The notes beneath the pieces are model-generated. The model worked only from the letters and a program-made list of their open reading frames with translations, was not told the DNA's origin and did no database searches. Below, piece after piece: positions 1-8,296 of a DNA stretch of 64,000 bases (position 1 is its first letter; each line of letters opens with the position of its first letter). The translations under genes and the position numbers were made by a program. The DNA comes from Paenibacillus hamazuiensis (GTDB lineage: Bacteria > Bacillota > Bacilli > Paenibacillales > NBRC-103111), in contig NZ_JALRMO010000001.1 of NCBI RefSeq assembly GCF_023276405.1, positions 2,232,001-2,296,000 of the forward strand, read 5' to 3'.

Positions 1-1
1 G

Positions 2-949
2 GACGGCGAGTTGGCGAAAATCGCAAAGCGAAAGGCCGAACGCAATCCGCGGGCGGAGCAGGTGCCGACGAAAATCGGCCGTTTTATCGTTGAGGCAGGC
101 TACGATGTGGACAGCAATCCGAACTACAACCAGTTCAATCGGCTGCGCGAAGCCGAAACGAAGGAGCAATTTTTGAACTTTGCCGACGATATGCTGCGGG
201 CGTATATGGATGCCAGCGCAATACGGGGAGGCGCCTTGTTTATCGCCAGGGCGAAGCTGCCGAAGTATACGGACGAGCGGTTCGTTTTCCTGATGAAATG
301 CGATTTCGAGCAAAAAATCGCCCGCATCACCGACGAGCGCAGTCTGCTCCATCAAGTCGAAATGGCGATCAGCGCGAAAAATATGAAGTCGATCATGTAT
401 CCGCACATGCCGGAGGCGGGCATGGTCGAGCCGTGGGAGCTGAAGATTCATCAGTCGTCCCATGCAAAATATTTTGAGGACTTTTTGAAATTCGTCGAAT
501 ATGAAAAATCGATACCGGAAATCATGAACGACCGGGTCGTGCAGATGGTGCAGCAATATATCGAGGAGAAATACGAGCCGGAAAGCCCGCTGCGGCAGCA
601 GGAGGAGCAGGATCTCGAGCTGTGGGCCTACAGCGAGGAGCGCGAGCTTCAGCACAAATGGACCCCTCAGCAGGTTGTCGAGGCGGCCGCCCCGCTTATC
701 GAGCAGAAGCCGGATCTCGAGCTGAAGCTGAAGCTCGGGCACATTACCGTTCGCGGCCTGCTCGCGGATTACGGCGACCGGGTGCACATCGCCCGCGAAG
801 GGGGACGTTACGTCGTCCTGATCGAAGGCGACTCGCTGATGTTCGATCGCGCCGTTTCCCCGGTAGAGCTTGCCCAGCCCGAGACGCTGGAGCAGGCGGT
901 GGAGCGCATCCGCAGCAAGGCGGAGGAAGAGGACGGCGTACCTTACTGA
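2..949 (+). CDS. DUF3900 family protein, 5' end cut by the window
   Basis: The protein resembles the DUF3900 family of Bacillus and Paenibacillus, whose function is unknown. The reading frame is open to the first base of the window, and the TTG at 11 encodes a leucine inside the family-like stretch DGELAKIAKRK, so the true start lies upstream. About 315 residues are present, from a family I recall as roughly 350-370 aa. The chain is charged and soluble, with no signal peptide or membrane segment. It ends convergently with the HAD gene only 13 bases away, with no clear terminator between. The family call is from remembered sequence similarity. Confidence 0.72.
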   Translation, partial: DGELAKIAKRKAERNPRAEQVPTKIGRFIVEAGYDVDSNPNYNQFNRLREAETKEQFLNFADDMLRAYMDASAIRGGALFIARAKLPKYTDERFVFLMKCDFEQKIARITDERSLLHQVEMAISAKNMKSIMYPHMPEAGMVEPWELKIHQSSHAKYFEDFLKFVEYEKSIPEIMNDRVVQMVQQYIEEKYEPESPLRQQEEQDLELWAYSEERELQHKWTPQQVVEAAAPLIEQKPDLELKLKLGHITVRGLLADYGDRVHIAREGGRYVVLIEGDSLMFDRAVSPVELAQPETLEQAVERIRSKAEEEDGVPY

Positions 950-962
950 GCCGGCCGGAAAC

Positions 963-3398
963 TCACACCTTCCCTAGATCGCCGCCCGGAAGTATCGGAT
1001 AAATTGTCGGCTCAACATTGGCTTCCGCATATTGAGCCAGTATCGATTGTATGATCGCATCCGGCCGCTCAAGCGAAGCGATCACATAGTGATGGATTCC
1101 GGAATCTCCGGCTTCGTCAATCGTGCCGTACCGGAAGCTGCCCCACGGACGGTCCCGTTCGGTACGGCCGGATCCGATCAAATAACGGACGTCGATGCCG
1201 TGAAAATAGGCGGTTTGGATGATTTCATCCGCTATTCCGCCGGAGCCTGCGACATGAACGATGCTTGCCCGGTTTTGTTTGATTCGCAGCATCAGGTTGG
1301 CGAGCATCGTCTTTCGTCCGAACGCATCCTGCAAACGCGAAAAATAGTTGAACCTGTAATAAGGTAAGTCGCGGGTCACAATCCCTTGCGGCCAAAATGC
1401 ATTGATCACCGATGGCGCCAAGTTGCAAAAGTCCATAAAATAATCGCCGCCATGCTCGAAATAGCTTTGTGGAAAAGACGGGCAAATCGGGAGAGACACT
1501 TCCCCGAAATGATTGTCTTGATGCGTCAGATCGCCCAGAAGCTGCGCTTCCTTCGGAGTCGGCATGTCAATCAGCCGGTGAAACGGCAGCACCCACTGCC
1601 GCCGGTTTTTCGGGACGTTCGGATCGATGCGCTTCCGGAAATAGTCCAGGTACAGCTGGAATGCGAATATCCCGCGTTGGCAAGCTTCCTTTAACGCAAA
1701 GTCATGCGATTTGTGTCGCAGAACGGCCAGTTCGGGCCGAACGGCACCGGCGTTGTCCGGCTTGTAGCCCAGCGTCGTGCCGAACGTCCCCATGGACAGC
1801 TCCTCCAAAAAGGCGGGAGTTCGCGCCAGCGTCTTGGCCAGATCCGCGTTTTCGCCGGAGTCGGTCATATAGCAGCGCACATCGTGACCGCTTAGTACGG
1901 TGCGGCTGATTGCCGAAGAACCTACGGCCAGCAGATGGATGGGGGCGTACGGCTGACCGGTCAGCCGAAAAATGCGGTCCAACGCCGTTTGAATGGTCCC
2001 GTTAAACCCGATATCCAATGTGACAAGAGCCGGGGAAGGGCCGCACTCCTGAACCAAATACCGCATAAGCAGCTCACGTTGGCTGCGGGCATTCCGTCGG
2101 ACTTGCTCGAGTTGGGCGGATTGTCCGAGATAGTCCGCTAGCTGCTTTCGAAGCTCGGGGTGGTCCGAAAGCGGCGTCCGCAGCAGCTCTTCGGAAACGC
2201 CGGACAGCCGAGCAAACTCCGCCATCTCCAATTGTAACGCATGAAAAACGTCATTTGCTGAAATCTCGCTTCTTTGCAGCAGCTCATCCAGCTCCAGGAC
2301 CCCGAATTGCTCCAAAGAAGGCAAGTACAACGCCTGTCTCGACACGTAGAGCGGTTTAACCTCAAGGGATAGGCCCCGCTGCCGCACGACGCGCTCCAGC
2401 ATCGGACCAAGCAGGTAACCTTCCCTCATCAGTGGATGGATGGAGGATCTGCCGCTCCGGATGCATTCGTCGACGGCCCATTCGCAAAGATCGTGCAGAA
2501 ACGGCCCGAACAAGGACGCCCCCATATGATGGAAGTAAGCTTCCTCCCCGGTATACTCCTCTTTATGCAAGGAACAGCCCGCCAGCTTACGGATCGATTT
2601 GATGTTCGGCAGCACGCTTCCGTGGCGAATAAATTCCCAATGAAAGGGACTGTCGAAATTTTCCGGAACGACCTGATAATGAATGCAGGGAATGTTTCGC
2701 GAACGCGCGCCATCTATGTCGGCGTACGTGCTGTCCCCGATATGTACGATAGCGGCACGGGAGATGCCGGGAAACTTAGCCAGCAAACGGTCGAATAAAT
2801 ACCCTGATCGCTTGTCGCCGTTCTCCTCGCACGATACGAGCAATACATCGATCGACTCGTCTGCGTTCAGCCCTGCGGAACGAAGGATGCTCCGAATAGC
2901 GGATGACGGCAAGTACATATCGGACAGCAGCGCAACCCGTTTGCCGTGCCGTTTGCACCAATTGACCAAGGAGGCGGCATTCGGATTCAGATAGCACATT
3001 TCGCTTTCGGTTTCTATCTCAAGGTCGAACCACATATTGGTATTTCCGATGGAACCGGGCATTTGCTCGTAAATTTCACGAAGCGACACTTCGGAGCTGC
3101 GTTCGCGCGCCCATTTTAAATCCCTGGCCGTATGTTCCGCGTCAATCCGGAGTTTGGCGAATTCGTCGGCATTCAGGGGAGGGAGCGAAGCGGAACGCGA
3201 GGCCGCTTTTTCCCACATGCGGTTAAAGACTTTTCCGGGAGACATGCATTTGCGAAACAGAAGGGTATCGAAAATATCCAGGCTGACCAGCTCGATCTTA
3301 TTCTGCATCGGCACAAATTGCCTCAAATCACGGTCGGTTTTCCATAATTCCAAATTGTCAGGCGCAATTTCTATATCGCTGTTGCGAAGCATTGTCAT
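963..3398 (-). CDS. Large HAD-superfamily protein with C-terminal extension
   Basis: An 811-residue soluble protein. The first 250 residues form a HAD domain: motif I SLDIFDTLLFRK (Asp41), motif II around LLSDMYLP, and motif IV IGDSTYADIDGA. The second acidic residue of the usual DxD is Phe, as in dehalogenase-like members. The remaining 550 residues are an uncharacterised extension seen with HAD proteins in surface-polysaccharide loci, ending in a Rossmann-like segment (VHVAGSGGIAD). The frame stays open to 3485, but the ATG at 3398 is preceded by GAGAGG at a proper distance. It lies 25 bases after the nucleoside hydrolase stop, so the two are probably one operon. Substrate unknown. Confidence 0.7.
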   Translation of the reverse strand: MTMLRNSDIEIAPDNLELWKTDRDLRQFVPMQNKIELVSLDIFDTLLFRKCMSPGKVFNRMWEKAASRSASLPPLNADEFAKLRIDAEHTARDLKWARERSSEVSLREIYEQMPGSIGNTNMWFDLEIETESEMCYLNPNAASLVNWCKRHGKRVALLSDMYLPSSAIRSILRSAGLNADESIDVLLVSCEENGDKRSGYLFDRLLAKFPGISRAAIVHIGDSTYADIDGARSRNIPCIHYQVVPENFDSPFHWEFIRHGSVLPNIKSIRKLAGCSLHKEEYTGEEAYFHHMGASLFGPFLHDLCEWAVDECIRSGRSSIHPLMREGYLLGPMLERVVRQRGLSLEVKPLYVSRQALYLPSLEQFGVLELDELLQRSEISANDVFHALQLEMAEFARLSGVSEELLRTPLSDHPELRKQLADYLGQSAQLEQVRRNARSQRELLMRYLVQECGPSPALVTLDIGFNGTIQTALDRIFRLTGQPYAPIHLLAVGSSAISRTVLSGHDVRCYMTDSGENADLAKTLARTPAFLEELSMGTFGTTLGYKPDNAGAVRPELAVLRHKSHDFALKEACQRGIFAFQLYLDYFRKRIDPNVPKNRRQWVLPFHRLIDMPTPKEAQLLGDLTHQDNHFGEVSLPICPSFPQSYFEHGGDYFMDFCNLAPSVINAFWPQGIVTRDLPYYRFNYFSRLQDAFGRKTMLANLMLRIKQNRASIVHVAGSGGIADEIIQTAYFHGIDVRYLIGSGRTERDRPWGSFRYGTIDEAGDSGIHHYVIASLERPDAIIQSILAQYAEANVEPTIYPILPGGDLGKV

Positions 3399-3423
3399 CG
3401 TTCCCTCTCTCCATGTAAAAAAA

Positions 3424-4347
3424 CTAACTTCCGCTGAATCGGCGAATTTTACGGAATAAATCAGTGAACACCGCATTGCGGTCAATATGATAAATGTAGC
3501 GGACCAACCTCGTTTTATCGTGTGTTGACCAGCGCAAATCCCGGGTAAGCCGCGGACAATGGGCGAGCCGGTGAAGCGTCCATTCGGGATTCGCCAAAAA
3601 AGCGAAAGGAGCCATATCCCACAGCACGCGGGCGTATCCGAAATGATCCGAACTGCATTTTACATAGATATCGTATAAAAATTGCCCAAGCTTTCCGCAA
3701 GGGAGGACATGCTCCCGTATTTCCGGCAGCGTCGTTTGCAGGTGCGAAGCTGCGCCGAAACAAGGGACGATCATAAGCGGCACGCCGCTGGCCATAACCG
3801 TCTCGAAGGCAGACTGATCCTGAAGCAGGTTGAATTCCTTCGTGTCCGGCCAATGAAACGCGTGTCCTCCTAACCAGATTACTACAATTTTGTCTATGAT
3901 TCTAGAATCCGTCAGCAGGGCGGAGGCGATGTTGGTCAATGCGCCGATGGAGACGACATAAAGCGGCTCGTCGGGAGGCTGCCGCCTCGCGGCGCTTGCT
4001 ATGGCTTCCGACGCCTCGCTGAGGACGGGAGCTTCGCTTGAAAAAAGAAACGATGACGCGCCTTTGTGGACGGGGACGCCGGTTTTTCCGAGCAGCGATA
4101 AAATTTCCTTGATCCTCCGGCAGCTTTTTTCGATCCCGCCTGCAGGGTTGCGGGATTTTTCGTGGCGGAAGGGAGCGGATGCAATGCCGCACGCATCAAT
4201 TTCCGGGGAAAGCAAGGCGTAAACGATCGCAAACGGATCGTCGATTTCGTTGGATGTGTCGGTATCGATGAAGACGGGCAGCGGGTTTTGAGATGGAATG
4301 GCCAGTCTCGCCATCATGATCTCGTTTGAAAGCGCATATCGTTCCAT
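3424..4347 (-). CDS. Inosine-uridine preferring nucleoside hydrolase family protein
   Basis: A 307-residue protein with the nucleoside hydrolase calcium-binding signature FIDTDTSNEIDDPFAI near residues 25-40, where the family usually has DTDPGxDD. The family cleaves the N-glycosidic bond of ribonucleosides in the cytoplasm. The change in the Asp-rich motif (SNEIDD) suggests a divergent substrate. The ATG at 4347 is chosen because AGGAGG sits 8 bases before it; a longer frame to 4425 lacks such a site. It is first in a minus-strand pair with the HAD gene and divergent from the DUF4091 gene, with about 130 bases holding both promoters. Confidence 0.75.
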   Translation of the reverse strand: MERYALSNEIMMARLAIPSQNPLPVFIDTDTSNEIDDPFAIVYALLSPEIDACGIASAPFRHEKSRNPAGGIEKSCRRIKEILSLLGKTGVPVHKGASSFLFSSEAPVLSEASEAIASAARRQPPDEPLYVVSIGALTNIASALLTDSRIIDKIVVIWLGGHAFHWPDTKEFNLLQDQSAFETVMASGVPLMIVPCFGAASHLQTTLPEIREHVLPCGKLGQFLYDIYVKCSSDHFGYARVLWDMAPFAFLANPEWTLHRLAHCPRLTRDLRWSTHDKTRLVRYIYHIDRNAVFTDLFRKIRRFSGS

Positions 4348-4478
4348 GCTGGGCTTCCTCCTTTTGCAGCTTATGTCCATTGTTCCCGAATTCGGGGACC
4401 GGCATAAATGCCTTGTAGACTGCATCCCCCGAGGTTACAATGAATGTAACTTTTAAAAGGGAAAAGGAGGACTCCACC

Positions 4479-6146
4479 ATGTCGGCCGAACCGTCCATCG
4501 AAACCAAAACGCTGAGTTCACTCAGCAAAGTATTTCCTGATGAGGATATTGCGGAGCAGCCGGTTTGCCAGGCTACGGCTCTTGCAGGCGAAACCTATTC
4601 GTTCCAGGTAGCCTACAGGGCTCAGGGTGTGACCAGAACGATTCGCGGTGTTCGAGTAAAGGTCGAATCTCGGCTCGAGCCGTTCGTTTCGGTGCGGACG
4701 GTCGGATGGGTGCCGTCGGAGCTGCCGATGTACCCGGAATACGAAGGGACGCTTCTGCGCTCTGCGCCGGGTTTGTTTCCCGATCCGCTGCTGCCCGTAT
4801 CCGAGACGGAAGGGCATCTCGCCGTTCCCGGACAATGGCGGTCGCTTTGGGTCGGTGCCGAACTCGGCGGCAGCATTCCGGAAGGCGTTTATCCGATCCG
4901 CATCATGTTCGAAGCGGAGGACGGCCGGCTGCTCGGCGAAGCAGCGTTCGAACTGACGCTGCTTCCTGCGGCGCTCCCGGATCAAACGCTCATTCACACC
5001 GAATGGTTTCACGCGGATTGTTTAGCCGTCCATTACAACGTCGAGGTCTTCGGCGAAGAGCATTGGAGGCTGATGGAAGCATACGCAGACGCCGCTACCC
5101 GGCATGGCGTGAACATGCTGCTTACCCCGTTGTTTACACCGCCTCTCGATACGAAAGTCGGCGGGGAAAGGCCGACCGTGCAGCTCATCGATGTGATCAA
5201 AAACGGGGAGTCGTATTCGTTTGGCTTCGGGAAGCTGCGAAGATGGGTGGAGATGTGCGGCCGGGTCGGCATCCGTTATTTGGAAATGTCCCATCTGTTC
5301 ACGCAGTGGGGCGCCAAACACGCGCCCAAGATTGTCGCTGCAGAGGACGGACAGCCCGTAAAGCTATTCGGCTGGGAAACCGACGCTTCCTCCGATGCTT
5401 ACAAAGCGTTTTTGGACGCATTTTTGCCGGAGCTCGTCGCATTTTTGAAGGAAAACGGACTTGAGCGGCGATGTTTCTTCCATATTTCGGACGAACCGCA
5501 TAAGGAGCATTTGCTGTCGTACCGGAGCGCAAGAGAGTCGGTGCGCCGCCATCTGGAAGATTTCCCGATCATCGATGCGCTGTCCGACTACGACTTCTAC
5601 GAGCAAGGAGACGTGCCGACGCCGATACCTGCGAGCAACAAGATCGCGCCGTTTTTGCAGGGAAACGTTGAACCTTTGTGGACGTATTACTGCTGCTCGC
5701 AGTTTCGGAAAGTGTCCAACCGGTTTTTCGCTTTCCCGTCCGCGCGCAACCGGGTAATCGGCGTACAGCTGTACAAATTCGATATAGCCGGCTTTTTACA
5801 CTGGGGATATAACTTCTGGTTTACGCAGTACTCCGTATCGTCCGTCGATCCGTTTCATACGACGGATGCGGGCTGCGCCTTTCCTTCCGGAGACGCTTTT
5901 CTCGTGTATCCGGGAAAGGACGGACCGATCGAATCGATCCGCATGGAGGTGTTTTACGAGGCGCTGCAGGATCTGCGCGCTTTAAGACTGCTGGAGAGCC
6001 TGATCGGCCGCGAGGAGACGCTCCGACTGGTGGAGGAGGGACTGGCCGAGCCGCTCACCTTCGATCAATTTCCGCAGGATGCCGAATGGCTGCTCGGGTT
6101 AAGGGAGCGGGTTAACCGGAGGATACAAGAGAAGATTGTCCTCTGA
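4479..6146 (+). CDS. DUF4091 / glycoside hydrolase family 123-like protein
   Basis: A 555-residue soluble protein resembling DUF4091 proteins, which are related to GH123 beta-N-acetylgalactosaminidases. It has an N-terminal beta-sandwich-like part, a TIM-barrel part with WFHADCLAVHYNVE and LEMSHLFTQWG, the acidic pair in HISDEPHKEH that matches the GH123-type Asp-Glu dyad, and a C-terminal segment with GFLHWGYNFW and EVFYEALQDLRALRLLE typical of DUF4091. No signal peptide is visible, so it probably acts on imported sugars. The start at 4479 follows AAAAGGAGG; the upstream ATG at 4440 has no site. Exact substrate unknown. Confidence 0.75.
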   Translation: MSAEPSIETKTLSSLSKVFPDEDIAEQPVCQATALAGETYSFQVAYRAQGVTRTIRGVRVKVESRLEPFVSVRTVGWVPSELPMYPEYEGTLLRSAPGLFPDPLLPVSETEGHLAVPGQWRSLWVGAELGGSIPEGVYPIRIMFEAEDGRLLGEAAFELTLLPAALPDQTLIHTEWFHADCLAVHYNVEVFGEEHWRLMEAYADAATRHGVNMLLTPLFTPPLDTKVGGERPTVQLIDVIKNGESYSFGFGKLRRWVEMCGRVGIRYLEMSHLFTQWGAKHAPKIVAAEDGQPVKLFGWETDASSDAYKAFLDAFLPELVAFLKENGLERRCFFHISDEPHKEHLLSYRSARESVRRHLEDFPIIDALSDYDFYEQGDVPTPIPASNKIAPFLQGNVEPLWTYYCCSQFRKVSNRFFAFPSARNRVIGVQLYKFDIAGFLHWGYNFWFTQYSVSSVDPFHTTDAGCAFPSGDAFLVYPGKDGPIESIRMEVFYEALQDLRALRLLESLIGREETLRLVEEGLAEPLTFDQFPQDAEWLLGLRERVNRRIQEKIVL

Positions 6147-6153
6147 GATAACG

Positions 6154-6189
6154 AAAAAAAAGACACCCTCGCGGTGTCTTTTGATTTTT
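6154..6189 (+). terminator. Intrinsic terminator, probably bidirectional
   Basis: A perfect 10-bp stem (AAAAGACACC at 6158-6167 with GGTGTCTTTT at 6173-6182) with a 5-base loop is flanked by A-rich and T-rich runs. It follows the DUF4091 stop by about 10 bases. Confidence 0.85.
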
Positions 6190-6350
6190 GGGTGATTTTA
6201 ACAAGAGGGGGCTATTCCAAGCTCCCTATAATAGTATTATAAATCTGGATTTATTATAAGTCTATACTTTTTGGAAAAATTTCTATATCTTTATGGATGC
6301 TGCTGCCGCGAGCGCGATGTTATATATCGGACCGGCAGCCATAACGGGGA

Positions 6351-8186
6351 ATGGGAGAGTGGTGGAATATCCGGGAGTATAACCGTTGTTTTGCAAACGC
6401 GGCATCGATTTTATATCGGGTCGAACGTGCGCCGGTTCTCGTATTGGCGGCGGCGCTGCTCATTAGCATCCCGATCGTGCCGGGAGAGCTGTGGCTGGTT
6501 AAAACATTGATCGACCGTGTCCAGGCTTGGGCAGAGCCGGATCCGATCGGGCCGATCATAACGGCGGCAGGCTGGCTTGCCCTGCTCATGGCCGTAAACA
6601 ACATCGGGATGGTGCCGATCCCGATGGCGATGACGCGGCTGATTGAAATCGGCTCGCTCGAGGAGCAGCGGCTTCTGCTGAGGAAAACGGCGCGGTTGCC
6701 GCTCGCCGCGTTGGAAAATCCCGCGATGAAGAATCTCCGCGAACGGGCGTTTCATGTTTCGCTTTATCGGATTTACGATACGGGCTGCCAAATGATGAAG
6801 CTTGTCATGCAGGCGGCGGCATTGATTGCGCTTATCCTCGCATACGGTCACTGGATTCCCGTTTTGGTCGTATGTGCCGCAGCCTTTCTGCAAATCCGCT
6901 TTTTCGGAAAGTCGGCGGAACGGCTCGAGCAATTAAACCGGGAGCAGACCGCTGCCCGCAGGCTGCTGCGATATTATGCCGATCTGATGACCAAACGCGA
7001 GGCCGCCCAAGAAATTCGTCTGTTCGGCCTGGGGCCTGTGCTCGCGTCCCGTTGGTCGGAACTGCATGCAAAACGATCGCAGGAATCGTGGGATGCCGTC
7101 CGTACCGCCGAACTGCGAAAAATCGCTCCGGAGCTGCTGATGGCGCTGCTTGGCGGGCTGCTTGTCGCTCTTATCGTGCTGCTGCCGGGAGCAAGCGGGA
7201 TTACCGCCGGACAGTTCACCTTGCTGTTTATCGCCTTTACGCTGTTATGGTCACAGCTGCCCGGGCTGATCGGGTATACGGTTACGATGCGAACGGAGTA
7301 TATGAGGTGGGCTGATTTTCGCGAATATATGGAGCTTAAGGAAATCGATAATGACGAACTCTCCTATTCGTCGATACGTCCGGCGACAGATAAAGAGCCG
7401 GAAAGCACGCGGACCTTCAAGCCTGCCGAATCGACCGCTGCCGCTCTCTTCGGAATGGGCATGCTGCTTCAAGTGCGGGATCTTCGTTATCGTTATCCGG
7501 GCGCTGAAAAAGATACGTTATGCGGCGTCAATTTGACGATCCCTCAGGGGATCCGAGCAGCGCTGGTCGGGGAAAACGGCTCGGGCAAATCGACGCTGGT
7601 CAAGCTGCTGGCGGGTATGTATGCCCCGGACGGCGGAAGCATCGACTGGGCCTTTGAGCGGCAAAGGGGATCCGCCGGGGATGCCGGAAGGCGTATGTCC
7701 GCGGTGTTTCAGGATTTTACGCGGCTTTACGTGACGCTTCGGGAAAATGTCGCAATCGGGGATTTGTCCGCGCTTGATCGGGATGAGGAGCTGCAGGGCT
7801 CGCTTCGGTCGGCAGGCAGCCGACTCCGCGATTTGGATGCGCAGCTCGGTCCGCCGTTCGGCGGGATCGAACCTTCCGGAGGGGAATGGCAAAAAATCGC
7901 GACCGCGCGAGCGCTGCTGCGCAATGCGGAATTCGTGTTTTTCGACGAGCCGACGGCAGCCCTTGATCCGCAAAGCGAGAGGGAAGCGTTCGAGCTGTTT
8001 TTGCGGGTGACGGAAGGACGGTCGGCGCTGCTTGTTACTCATCGGCTTGGCGCGGCCAAGCTGATGGACAAGATTTTTGTGCTGAAAGGCGGCCGGCTTG
8101 TTGAAGAAGGAACGCATAGCGAACTGATGGAGCGCGGTGGCGAATACTGCCGGATGTTCAGGCTTCAGGCTTCCTGGTATGCGTGA
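6351..8186 (+). CDS. ABC half-exporter (fused membrane and ATPase domains)
   Basis: A 611-residue protein with an N-terminal membrane domain of about six helices (the first near residues 25-45) and a C-terminal ATPase with Walker A GENGSGKSTLVKLL, signature PSGGEWQKIATAR, Walker B VFFDEPTAALDP and the switch His in LVTHRLG. The linker between them is long and poorly conserved. The signature has PSGGE rather than LSGGQ. It is followed 110 bases later by a second half-exporter of similar build, so the two probably form a heterodimer. The start is uncertain: the ATG at 6351 has only a weak upstream site. The cargo cannot be told; no peptide precursor gene was found beside it. Confidence 0.8.
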   Translation: MGEWWNIREYNRCFANAASILYRVERAPVLVLAAALLISIPIVPGELWLVKTLIDRVQAWAEPDPIGPIITAAGWLALLMAVNNIGMVPIPMAMTRLIEIGSLEEQRLLLRKTARLPLAALENPAMKNLRERAFHVSLYRIYDTGCQMMKLVMQAAALIALILAYGHWIPVLVVCAAAFLQIRFFGKSAERLEQLNREQTAARRLLRYYADLMTKREAAQEIRLFGLGPVLASRWSELHAKRSQESWDAVRTAELRKIAPELLMALLGGLLVALIVLLPGASGITAGQFTLLFIAFTLLWSQLPGLIGYTVTMRTEYMRWADFREYMELKEIDNDELSYSSIRPATDKEPESTRTFKPAESTAAALFGMGMLLQVRDLRYRYPGAEKDTLCGVNLTIPQGIRAALVGENGSGKSTLVKLLAGMYAPDGGSIDWAFERQRGSAGDAGRRMSAVFQDFTRLYVTLRENVAIGDLSALDRDEELQGSLRSAGSRLRDLDAQLGPPFGGIEPSGGEWQKIATARALLRNAEFVFFDEPTAALDPQSEREAFELFLRVTEGRSALLVTHRLGAAKLMDKIFVLKGGRLVEEGTHSELMERGGEYCRMFRLQASWYA

Positions 8187-8296
8187 ACGGAATAGGGACG
8201 GAGATTAGCCATAAAACAACTTGGCCCGATTTTAAAGATTACGCCGCAGAGAGACAAGGGCTAGGCTGCGCTGCAAATATATAGCGAGGTGAACGG

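Noticed and set aside
622-1002. 126-residue frame overlapping the DUF3900 gene
   Set aside because: It is Arg/Ala-rich out-of-frame reading of the DUF3900 gene, with no binding site.
6271-6510. 79-residue frame starting MEKFLYLYGCCCRERD, as a possible peptide precursor for the exporters
   Set aside because: It runs into the exporter gene, has no binding site, and its composition has no leader/core structure.
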